This document shows positions 8,196-13,443 of a DNA stretch of 13,443 bases, piece by piece. The DNA lies in NCBI RefSeq assembly GCF_021647475.1, contig NZ_JAKIUR010000065.1, positions 1 through 13,443 on the forward strand, in the 5' to 3' direction. The notes below the pieces were generated by a model. It searched no databases. It had not been told where the DNA came from and was given only the letters and a program-made list of their open reading frames with translations. The position numbers and the translations under genes are program-made. The stretch is from Lutibacter sp. (GTDB lineage: Bacteria > Bacteroidota > Bacteroidia > Flavobacteriales > Flavobacteriaceae). Position 1 is the first letter of the stretch. The number at the start of each line of letters is the position of its first letter.

Positions 8196-8882
8196 TTATT
8201 TGAAGTAAAGAATAATAGGAATAATAGCATATAAAATTGCCATAACTAAACTAAAGCATAGTGCTATATACTTAATTGTATTCATTATTTTTTTGGGATA
8301 AATTCCTAAAGAACGATGTGCACTTTCAATACCATGAACTAAGTGAAAACCAAGAGCTATAATTCCTATTTCGTAAACAAGTACAAACCACCAGGTTTTT
8401 AGAGTAGCAAGAACTAATTCGTATAAATCATGTTCAACTTTTAACACTTTATATTGTAGCCAAAATTGAGCCATGTGTATTACTAAAAAAACACCAATTA
8501 CAGTGCCTAAAATACCCATATTTCTTGAATACCAAGAGCTAGTAGAATTATCAGTAACTATATATTTTTCACCTTGTGATTTTTTATTTTGAAGTGTTAT
8601 TAAAAGAGCATCAATAATGTGCGTAATAATTGCTACATATAAAATGTATGCAACAATTGTTACTGGCCAAAAGTGAACCAAAAAGTGAGAATATGCATTA
8701 TACATATCATGTCCGTTTGCTACATTATTCCAAAATTCTATTGGAAAAAATGAATTTGGAATAACTAAAATAAGATTCCCAATAAGGTGAATTACAAGGA
8801 AAAAGATGATAAATAGACCGGTAAACGCCATCAAATTTTTACGACCTACCGATGTTTTGAAGAGTCCTTTTTTTACTGCCAT
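8196..8882 (-). CDS. sdhC: Succinate dehydrogenase cytochrome b558 membrane anchor (leftward copy)
   Basis: The protein (228 residues) is the single diheme membrane anchor of the b558 family, which replaces separate SdhC and SdhD subunits. Five hydrophobic helices are visible, at roughly residues 15-40, 68-97, 122-146, 160-188 and 200-226. Histidines placed to ligate two hemes b lie in helices: His32 (VIHLIGN), His88 (IITHIID), His136 (VIHMAQF), and His180 or His183 (GFHLVHG). It starts with the family's SVGRKNLMAFTG-like opening. As the first gene of the leftward operon it is transcribed away from a second sdhC 189 bp to the right. It shares the helix pattern and histidines with that copy, but the sequences differ considerably between helices, for example an extended segment around residues 43-62. 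Confidence 0.93.
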   Translation of the reverse strand: MAVKKGLFKTSVGRKNLMAFTGLFIIFFLVIHLIGNLILVIPNSFFPIEFWNNVANGHDMYNAYSHFLVHFWPVTIVAYILYVAIITHIIDALLITLQNKKSQGEKYIVTDNSTSSWYSRNMGILGTVIGVFLVIHMAQFWLQYKVLKVEHDLYELVLATLKTWWFVLVYEIGIIALGFHLVHGIESAHRSLGIYPKKIMNTIKYIALCFSLVMAILYAIIPIILYFK

Positions 8883-8908
8883 AAGGCTAATTTTTTGAGT
8901 TGATTTTA

Positions 8909-8916
8909 TAAAGGTA
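8909..8916 (-). promoter_or_regulatory. Putative -7 element of the leftward sdhCAB operon
   Basis: Read on the minus strand the sequence is TACCTTTA, one base off the Bacteroidota -7 consensus TAnnTTTG. It ends 27 bases before the sdhC start at 8882, almost the same spacing as the better match on the opposite strand. No clear TTG was found at -33. Confidence 0.4.
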
Positions 8917-8972
8917 AAATAGGATATTGTTTTTAATAATGATATTTATCAGATTTCAGATTCCGGATTATT

Positions 8973-9010
8973 ATTTAGAATTAATCTAAATTACTAAAAC
9001 TCATTTAGTA
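8973..9010. promoter_or_regulatory. Two back-to-back 19-bp palindromes between divergent sdh operons
   Basis: ATTTAGA at 8973-8979 and TCTAAAT at 8985-8991 are reverse complements around the 5-base spacer ATTAA. Immediately adjacent, TACTAAA at 8992-8998 and TTTAGTA at 9004-9010 are reverse complements around the 5-base spacer ACTCA. Both units have 7-bp arms with 5-bp spacing and no gap between them, and share a TTTAG/CTAAA core. They lie just upstream of the rightward promoter (-7 at 9039-9046). This geometry suits a dimeric transcription factor binding two sites, possibly governing both operons. A TCAGATT tandem duplicate (8949-8962) lies beside them. No factor is identified. Confidence 0.5.
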
Positions 9011-9038
9011 GGTTTTAATTTTTTCGAATTCAAATGGC

Positions 9039-9046
9039 TATATTTG
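9039..9046 (+). promoter_or_regulatory. Putative -7 element of the rightward sdhCAB operon
   Basis: TATATTTG is an exact match to the Bacteroidota housekeeping -7 consensus TAnnTTTG and ends 26 bases before the sdhC start at 9072. The -33 region is T-rich (9013-9024) without a clear TTG. The predicted leader is short, under about 25 bases. Confidence 0.6.
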
Positions 9047-9071
9047 TAATCCTCAAAAAAAGTATAATAAT

Positions 9072-9713
9072 ATGAACAAATTCTTAACGTCATCTATTGG
9101 AAGAAAGATAGTCATGTCACTTACCGGTTTCTTCTTAATAATCTTTTTAATTGTACATCTTAGTATTAACTTATCATTATTTTGGGGGCCAAACGCATTT
9201 AACGAGGCCTCTGAATTTATGGCAACTAACGGTGTAATACAAGTAATGCAGTATATTTTAGCTGCTGGTTTTATTTTACATATAATTCAAGGAATATCCT
9301 TAGAGCTTAAAAATAGATCTGCTAGATCTATAAAATATGTAGTTAATAAACCTTCTGAAAATTCCACGTTTGCTTCTAGAAATATGATTTATACTGGAAT
9401 TTTAGTATTGTTATTTTTAATTTTGCACTTATGGGATTTCTTTGTGCAACTAAAGTTTGTTGGAATAGGAAATCTTACAGATTATGAGCTAGTTACTAAT
9501 CGATTTAGCTCTCCTTTATTTACGGCTATTTATGTAATTGCCTTTGTTTTATTAGGCATTCATTTAAGCCATGGTTTTCAATCTGCTTTTCAAAGTACAG
9601 GTGCTAATTACAACAAATACAAAAAGTGTTTAAAATATACTGGCATTGCTTTTAGTATTTTAATTGCTGTAGGTTTTTCTGCAATTGCACTCTATTTTTC
9701 TTTCATTAATTAA
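9072..9713 (+). CDS. sdhC: Succinate dehydrogenase cytochrome b558 membrane anchor (rightward copy)
   Basis: This 213-residue protein anchors the rightward complex, binds heme b and passes electrons to or from the quinone pool. Five hydrophobic helices are visible at roughly residues 12-36, 55-78, 103-128, 148-172 and 187-211. Candidate heme-ligating histidines are His29 (IVHLSIN), His70 (FILHIIQG), His119 (LILHLWDF), and His164 or His167 (GIHLSHGF). The N-terminal SSIGRKIVMSLTGFF and the NMIYTG segment before helix three are typical of flavobacterial SdhC. It begins the operon, with an exact -7 promoter match 26 bases upstream and sdhA starting 13 bases after its stop codon. Confidence 0.94.
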   Translation: MNKFLTSSIGRKIVMSLTGFFLIIFLIVHLSINLSLFWGPNAFNEASEFMATNGVIQVMQYILAAGFILHIIQGISLELKNRSARSIKYVVNKPSENSTFASRNMIYTGILVLLFLILHLWDFFVQLKFVGIGNLTDYELVTNRFSSPLFTAIYVIAFVLLGIHLSHGFQSAFQSTGANYNKYKKCLKYTGIAFSILIAVGFSAIALYFSFIN

Positions 9714-9726
9714 GAATTAAAAAATT

Positions 9727-11679
9727 ATGACAACATTAAATTCAAAAATACCAGAAGGACCAATAGCTCAACAATGGGAAAACTACAAAGCCCATACCAA
9801 CTTGGTAAATCCTTCAAACCGTAGAAAACTCGATATCATTATTATTGGTTCTGGATTGGCTGGTGCTGCTGCTGCTGCTACTTTAGGTGAAGCTGGTTAC
9901 AATGTGAAAGTTTTTTATTTTCAAGACAGTCCAAGACGTGCACACTCAATTGCTGCACAAGGAGGTATCAATGCCTCTAGAAATTATCAAAATGATAATG
10001 ATAGCGATTATCGTTTATTTTATGATACCGTAAAAGGTGGTGATTATCGTGGACGTGAAGAAAACGTATATCGTTTAGCTCAATTAAGCGGAAATATAAT
10101 TGACCAATGCGTAGCACAAGGCGTACCTTTTGCACGTGAATATGGAGGAACTTTAGCCAACCGATCTTTTGGTGGTGCTCAAGTTTCAAGAACTTTTTAC
10201 GCTTCTGGAGCCACCGGACAACAATTATTGTTGGGTGCTTACAGCTCTATGAATCGTCAAATTAAAGCAGGTAAAGTTAAAACCTACAATCGTCACGAAA
10301 TGTTAGATGTGGTTATTGTAGATGGTAAAGCTCGTGGAATTATTGCTAGAGATTTAGTTACAGGTAAAATAGAACGTTTTGGTGCACATGCGGTGGTAGT
10401 TGCTTCTGGTGGTTATGGTAATGTTTTTTATCTTTCTACTAATGCAATGAATTGTAATGCAACTGCCTCTTGGAAAATTTATAAAAAAGGAGCATATTTT
10501 GCCAATCCTTGTTATGCACAAATTCACCCAACTTGTATTCCTGTTTCTGGAGAACATCAAAGTAAATTAACTTTAATGTCTGAATCTCTTAGAAATGATG
10601 GTAGAATTTGGGTGCCAAAAAATATTGAAGACGTAAAAGCCATCCGAGAAGGCAAATTAAAACCTACTGAAATTGCAGAAGAAAATAGAGATTATTATTT
10701 AGAACGACGTTATCCAGCATTTGGGAATTTAGTTCCTCGTGATGTAGCTTCACGTGCCGCAAAAGAACGTTGCGATGCTGGTTATGGTGTAAACAAAGCT
10801 GGTTTTGCCGTATATTTAGATTTAGAAGATGCTATTAAAAGACTAGGAAAAGATGTAGTTAAAGAACGTTATGGAAACTTGTTTGATATGTACGAAAATA
10901 TAACAGGCGATAATCCTTACGTTACTCCGATGATGATTTATCCAGCTTCTCATTATACTATGGGAGGAACTTGGGTTGATTATGAAACTATGACTACAAT
11001 ATCTGGATTATATTCAATTGGCGAAGCAAATTTCTCCGATCACGGAGCAAACCGATTAGGAGCTTCTTCATTAATGCAATGTTTATGTGATGGTTATTTT
11101 GTATTGCCAGCCACTATATCTAATTATTTAAATGAAGATATTCATACAGGCCCAATTGCAACTGACACCGCTGATTTTGATAAAGCTGAAGCTGATGTTA
11201 CAGGTCTAATTGATAAATTATTTGCTATTAAAGGTTCTAAATCAGTTGATTATTTCCATAAAAAACTCGGCAAAGTTATGTGGGATAAAGTAGGTCTTTC
11301 TCGCAATGAGAAAAATCTAAAAGAAGCAATTGAAGAAATTAAAGTTATTAGAGAAGATTTCTGGAAAGATGTTCGGGTTACAGGAAAATCAAATCAGTTT
11401 AATAACGAGTTAGAAAAAGCTATTCGTGTTGCTGATTTCTTAGAATTAGGAGAGCTAATGGCCATTGACGCATTAAACAGAAAAGAATCTTGTGGTGCAC
11501 ATTACCGTGAAGAATCTGTTGAATTAGACGGCCCTCAAAAAGGGGAAGCTAAACGCAATGATAAAGATTTTACATACGTAGCGGCTTGGGAATATATGGG
11601 AGAAGGTAAAGAGCCTAAGCTTCATAAAGAAGAATTGACCTTTAACGCAATTGAATTAAAACAACGTAATTATAAATAA
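9727..11679 (+). CDS. sdhA: Succinate dehydrogenase/fumarate reductase flavoprotein subunit (rightward copy)
   Basis: The product (650 residues) is the catalytic flavoprotein. The Rossmann motif GSGLAGA lies at 41-47 and His73 in RRAHSIAAQGG is the expected covalent FAD site. Active-site equivalents are His267 (QIHPT), Arg338 (PRDVASR), His409 (HYTMGG) and Arg443 (GANRLG); SCGAHYREE is at 588-596. From memory of the family this copy is the one that looks like the common Bacteroidota form, with IIDQCVAQGVPFAREYGG, RLFYDTVKGGDYR and AKERCDAGYGV. It keeps the longer loop at about 298-321 that is shortened in the leftward copy. Its stop is 35 bases before a four-helix-bundle gene that separates it from its partner sdhB, whereas sdhA and sdhB are 11 bases apart in the leftward operon. 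Direction of catalysis in the cell cannot be told from sequence. Confidence 0.95.
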   Translation: MTTLNSKIPEGPIAQQWENYKAHTNLVNPSNRRKLDIIIIGSGLAGAAAAATLGEAGYNVKVFYFQDSPRRAHSIAAQGGINASRNYQNDNDSDYRLFYDTVKGGDYRGREENVYRLAQLSGNIIDQCVAQGVPFAREYGGTLANRSFGGAQVSRTFYASGATGQQLLLGAYSSMNRQIKAGKVKTYNRHEMLDVVIVDGKARGIIARDLVTGKIERFGAHAVVVASGGYGNVFYLSTNAMNCNATASWKIYKKGAYFANPCYAQIHPTCIPVSGEHQSKLTLMSESLRNDGRIWVPKNIEDVKAIREGKLKPTEIAEENRDYYLERRYPAFGNLVPRDVASRAAKERCDAGYGVNKAGFAVYLDLEDAIKRLGKDVVKERYGNLFDMYENITGDNPYVTPMMIYPASHYTMGGTWVDYETMTTISGLYSIGEANFSDHGANRLGASSLMQCLCDGYFVLPATISNYLNEDIHTGPIATDTADFDKAEADVTGLIDKLFAIKGSKSVDYFHKKLGKVMWDKVGLSRNEKNLKEAIEEIKVIREDFWKDVRVTGKSNQFNNELEKAIRVADFLELGELMAIDALNRKESCGAHYREESVELDGPQKGEAKRNDKDFTYVAAWEYMGEGKEPKLHKEELTFNAIELKQRNYK

Positions 11680-11691
11680 GGTTAAAAGTTG

Positions 11692-11711
11692 TTAGTGACT
11701 AGAAATTAGTT
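11692..11711 (+). repeat. Left inverted repeat of the S23 cassette
   Basis: The 20-base arm begins 12 bases after the sdhA stop codon and ends 3 bases before the enclosed ATG. In an sdhCA-S23-sdhB transcript it could pair with the right arm, or locally limit access to the start of the four-helix-bundle gene. Confidence 0.65.
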
Positions 11712-11714
11712 ATT

Positions 11715-12077
11715 ATGAGTAAAATAAATTCTTATAAAGATTTGTTTGTTTGGCAAAAGGGTATAGAAATAGTATTATTATCTTATAATATTTCTAAAGT
11801 CTTTCCTGCTGACGAAAAATTTGGTTTGATTTCTCAATTAAGAAGAGCTGCAGTCTCAATTCCTTCAAACATTGCCGAAGGTTGGGGACGTGGAACAAAA
11901 GCACATTATGCTAATTTTTTGAGAACAGCTAGAGGTTCTTTATTAGAGTTAGAAACTCAGTTAATCATTAGTGAAAAATTAAAATATTATAAAAAATTTG
12001 AAACTATTTTTTCTTTAATTGATGAAGAAAGCAAAATGCTCAATTCATTAATAAAGAAAGTTGAAACTAGTATCTAG
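11715..12077 (+). CDS. Four-helix-bundle protein of the 23S rRNA intervening-sequence (S23) family
   Basis: The protein (120 residues) is a full-length member of the S23/four-helix-bundle family. Diagnostic stretches are YKDLFVWQKGIEIV at residues 7-20, LISQLRRAAVSIPSNIAEG at 38-56, HYANFLRTARGSLLELETQL at 64-83, and a C-terminal helix about 95-117. The family was first found as open frames in intervening sequences of bacterial 23S rRNA and is common as scattered genes in Bacteroidota. Known structures are all-helical pentamers and the molecular role is not established; nucleic-acid binding is suspected. No signal peptide or membrane helix is present. It interrupts the rightward sdh operon, 35 bases after sdhA and 19 before sdhB, on the same strand and with inverted repeats at both edges. 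It is unlikely to be a respiratory-complex component, because the leftward operon has none. Confidence 0.9.
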   Translation: MSKINSYKDLFVWQKGIEIVLLSYNISKVFPADEKFGLISQLRRAAVSIPSNIAEGWGRGTKAHYANFLRTARGSLLELETQLIISEKLKYYKKFETIFSLIDEESKMLNSLIKKVETSI

Positions 12078-12081
12078 TTTC
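12063..12081. repeat. 8-bp palindrome across the S23 stop codon
   Basis: GAAACTAG at 12063-12070 and CTAGTTTC at 12074-12081 form a perfect 8-bp inverted repeat around TAT. It includes the TAG stop (12075-12077) and overlaps most of the right cassette arm, so two alternative RNA folds compete: this local hairpin or pairing with 11692-11711. It is followed by only a short A-rich run, so it is not a standard terminator. Confidence 0.6.
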
Positions 12082-12096
12082 TAAAAACTATAAATT

Positions 12097-12843
12097 ATGG
12101 ATTTTACTTTAAAAATATGGCGTCAGGAAGATGCCAATGCTCAAGGGAGCATGAAAGAATATAAAGTTACAGATATTTCAGCGGAAACTTCATTCTTAGA
12201 AATGTTAGATGTGCTAAATCAGAACTTAATTGAAAAAGGTGAAGATGTAATTTCTTTTGATAATGATTGTAGAGAAGGTGTTTGTGGAACTTGCTCCTTA
12301 TATATTAATGGAGAAGCTCACGGACCAAAAAAATTAGTAACTACTTGCCAATTATATATGCGTTCATTTAAAGATGGACAAACTATTTATGTAGAGCCAT
12401 TTAGAGCAAATTCTTTTCCTGTGGTTAAGGATTTGGTAGTGGACAGAAGTGCTTTTGAACGTATTCAACAAGCTGGTGGTTATGTTTCATTTAATGCTGG
12501 CGGTGCTCCAGATGCTAATGCAATTCCTATTGCAAAAGAAGATGCAGCTGATGCGTTTGATGCCGCAGAATGTATTGGCTGTGGGGCTTGTGTAGCAACT
12601 TGTAAAAACTCAAGTGCTATGTTGTTTGTATCTGCTAAAGTTTCGCAATTTGCTTATTTACCACAAGGCCGTGTTGAAGCTACAGAACGTGTTTTAAATA
12701 TGGTAAATCAAATGGATAATGAAGGCTTTGGAAACTGTACCAATACTGGTGCTTGTGAAGTTGAATGCCCAAAAGGAATTTCATTAGAAAATATTGCACG
12801 TTTGAATAGAGAATTTTTAAAAGCAAACGTAGTTCCTAAATAA
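12097..12843 (+). CDS. sdhB: Succinate dehydrogenase/fumarate reductase iron-sulfur subunit (rightward copy)
   Basis: This 248-residue subunit links SdhA to the cytochrome b anchor. The ferredoxin domain ligands are Cys58, Cys63, Cys66 and Cys84 (DCREGVCGTC, TTCQ). The C-terminal cluster ligands are Cys159, Cys162, Cys165 and Cys169 (CIGCGACVATC) and Cys214, Cys220 and Cys224 (NCTNTGACEVEC). All are at the same residue numbers as in the leftward paralogue. The start at 12097 gives the family-typical LKIWRQ opening. It follows the S23 cassette by 19 bases and its own sdhA by 417, yet must be made in proportion to SdhA. Its expression therefore depends on read-through of the cassette or on an unseen internal promoter. 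A hairpin terminator follows. Confidence 0.95.
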   Translation: MDFTLKIWRQEDANAQGSMKEYKVTDISAETSFLEMLDVLNQNLIEKGEDVISFDNDCREGVCGTCSLYINGEAHGPKKLVTTCQLYMRSFKDGQTIYVEPFRANSFPVVKDLVVDRSAFERIQQAGGYVSFNAGGAPDANAIPIAKEDAADAFDAAECIGCGACVATCKNSSAMLFVSAKVSQFAYLPQGRVEATERVLNMVNQMDNEGFGNCTNTGACEVECPKGISLENIARLNREFLKANVVPK

Positions 12844-12865
12844 ATTATAGATTACCTTCTTAAAT

Positions 12866-12894
12866 AGCCTCAAAAGTATTTAGTTTTTGAGGCT
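12866..12894 (+). terminator. Intrinsic terminator of the rightward sdh operon
   Basis: AGCCTCAAAA at 12866-12875 pairs with TTTTGAGGCT at 12885-12894 in a perfect 10-bp stem with a 9-base loop, 22 bases after the sdhB stop. A T-containing tail (GTTTACTTT) follows. It marks the end of the rightward operon, so the next gene is transcribed separately. Confidence 0.85.
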
Positions 12895-12933
12895 GTTTAC
12901 TTTATAAATATATCATATAACAATATTTTATTA

Positions 12934-12961
12934 TTGTTTTTCAATAATTTTTGTATATTTA
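12934..12961 (+). promoter_or_regulatory. Putative promoter of the DUF2975 gene
   Basis: TTG at 12934-12936 and TATATTTA at 12954-12961 resemble the Bacteroidota -33 (TTG) and -7 (TAnnTTTG, one mismatch) elements with 17 bases between them. The -7 ends 30 bases before the ATG at 12991. The whole stretch is very AT-rich, so a chance match is possible. Confidence 0.4.
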
Positions 12962-12990
12962 CATACTCTATAAATATAAACACATCAAAA

Positions 12991-13341
12991 ATGAGAAAAC
13001 TTAATATTTTAAAAGCAATTGTAGATTTTTTTTGGATCATATCTTTACCAATGGTTCCTTTTATTTTATTTTTTGTACCAGCCTTGTTCTTTATTGACGA
13101 TTTAAATTCATTTCATTTTAAAATTAATGGAATAGAACTAATAGTTTCTAGTATGCCAACAAAAATTATCTTGGCAATCTCTCTTTTATCTTATTTATTG
13201 TTATTATATATTGTTTATTTATTTAAGAAAATATTACGCTATTTTAAAAATTTAAAAATATTTGATAATTATGTTATTTTACAACTTAATAAAATAGGCT
13301 ATTTATTAGTTATTTCTTCATTGGTCACAGATGTTAGTTGA
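12991..13341 (+). pseudogene. DUF2975 membrane-protein gene truncated by an insertion element
   Basis: The start at 12991 (MRKLNILKAIVDFFW) is the family's usual N-terminus; an in-frame ATG at 12934 would add residues without family character and would overlap the putative promoter. Visible are helix one (about residues 10-34), a loop with FKINGIEL, helix two (about 58-78), the LFKKILRYFKNLKIFDNYVI segment, and the start of helix three (KIGYLLVISSLV). The reading then ends at a TGA (13339-13341) after 116 residues. As I know the family, members run to roughly 160-190 residues with four helices, so the last third is missing. The stop lies at the foot of a hairpin that belongs to an IS200/IS605-like left end, so the gene appears broken by insertion. 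Function is unknown; intact members are often followed by a small Cro/CI-type regulator, which if present would lie beyond the element. Confidence 0.7.
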
Positions 13342-13443
13342 AACTATGCACTTTAGTGCAAGACTTTCAGTTGCTACACAATTTTGTACTTTTGAGATAT
13401 GAAAGGACAAAGGCGTATGGGTCACACAGTATCTAGACTCACA
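13339..13443 (+). mobile_element. Left end of an IS200/IS605-family element (partial)
   Basis: An imperfect hairpin pairs TGAAA (13339-13343) and TGCAC (13347-13351) with GTGCA (13356-13360) and TTTCA (13365-13369), loop TTTA, with a mismatch and bulge in between. Subterminal imperfect palindromes of this kind are what IS200/IS605 TnpA recognises as single-stranded DNA. A TnpA-like reading frame begins 30 bases further on and runs off the window. The exact cleavage point is probably a few to about 20 bases left of the hairpin and cannot be fixed, because these elements make no target duplication. A second weak hairpin, TACA(13375-13378)/TGTA(13385-13388), lies just before the gene. Confidence 0.6.
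13399..13443 (+). CDS. tnpA: IS200/IS605-type transposase TnpA, N-terminal 15 codons
   Basis: The ATG at 13399 is preceded in frame by a TGA at 13393-13395 and starts MKGQRRMGHTVSRLT, open to the window edge. The GHTVSRLT segment matches, from memory, the beginning of Y1 transposases of this family, where it leads into a H-x-V-W-x-T-K-Y-R-like strand. A second in-frame ATG at 13417 would start the protein at MGHTV. The catalytic HUH motif and tyrosine lie beyond the window, so activity cannot be judged. The assignment rests on 15 residues plus the hairpin upstream. Confidence 0.6.
   Translation, partial: MKGQRRMGHTVSRLT

Larger units (their letters stand above)
11692..12084. mobile_element. 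Putative S23 cassette bounded by 20-bp imperfect inverted repeats
   Basis: TTAGTGACTAGAAATTAGTT at 11692-11711 matches the reverse complement of 12065-12084 at 16 of 20 positions. Two of the four differences would be G-U wobbles in RNA. The arms sit 3 bases before the ATG and across the stop codon of the enclosed 120-residue four-helix-bundle gene, so the 393-bp unit is little more than one gene and its ends. The same family of proteins is encoded in intervening sequences inside 23S rRNA genes, where complementary flanks form a stem. Here the unit lies between sdhA and sdhB. The left arm is also built of three heptamers in register (TTAGTGA, CTAGAAA, TTAGTTA). No clear target duplication is visible. 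Movement as a unit is inferred. Confidence 0.6.

Noticed and set aside
8196..9713. Missing sdhD genes in both operons.
   Set aside because: The b558-type complexes of Bacteroidota use one diheme five-helix anchor, so a separate sdhD is not expected.
11685..12063. AAAGTTG at 11685-11691 and again at 12057-12063 as a direct repeat flanking the S23 gene.
   Set aside because: The right copy is inside the S23 coding sequence and inside the right cassette arm boundary, so it is not positioned as a target duplication. Seven AT-rich bases can recur by chance.
13323..13426. GGTCACA occurs at 13323-13329 and 13420-13426, which might look like a target duplication.
   Set aside because: The second copy is inside the transposase reading frame, and IS200/IS605 elements do not create target duplications. 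Chance is the simpler explanation.

Overview
The window is AT-rich DNA from a member of the Bacteroidota, most likely a flavobacterium. The evidence is the single-anchor (cytochrome b558-type) succinate dehydrogenase gene order C-A-B, promoter-like sequences resembling the Bacteroidota -7 consensus TAnnTTTG, weak ribosome-binding sites, and protein families typical of that group. Species cannot be named from the sequence alone.

Layout, left to right. Positions 1-66 hold the first 22 codons of a minus-strand gene that runs out of the window, possibly an IS630-type transposase. Positions 193-1824 (minus) encode a secreted or periplasmic protein whose C-terminal third resembles the YiiX-type permuted papain-like amidases; its long N-terminal part is unrecognised. 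The 327-base gap that follows contains a 75-bp element with perfect 15-bp inverted arms (2070-2144). Positions 2152-5403 (minus) encode a 1083-residue exported protein of Asp-box/VPS10-like beta-propeller repeats. A long perfect hairpin terminator (5449-5490) separates it from the next operon.

The core of the window is two complete, divergently transcribed sdhCAB operons. One runs leftward (sdhC 8882-8196, sdhA 8187-6274, sdhB 6262-5513) and the other rightward (sdhC 9072-9713, sdhA 9727-11679, sdhB 12097-12843). Both keep every heme-ligand candidate, flavin, active-site and Fe-S cysteine residue that can be checked, so both should make working succinate:quinone oxidoreductase complexes. They are clearly diverged paralogues, not a recent duplication. 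The 189-bp region between them holds a putative promoter on each strand and two back-to-back 19-bp palindromes, a possible shared operator.

The most unusual feature is in the rightward operon. A 120-residue S23/four-helix-bundle protein gene lies between sdhA and sdhB and is enclosed almost exactly by 20-bp imperfect inverted repeats (11692-11711 and 12065-12084). This is the architecture of the intervening sequences that carry the same protein family inside 23S rRNA genes, here found in a protein-coding operon.

After the rightward sdhB terminator, a DUF2975 membrane-protein gene (12991-13341) is cut off in its third membrane helix. The cause appears to be the left end of an IS200/IS605-type element, shown by a subterminal imperfect hairpin and the first 15 codons of a tnpA-like gene reaching the window edge. 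The window is therefore a conserved respiratory locus with probable mobile DNA at both edges and one unusual cassette inside.
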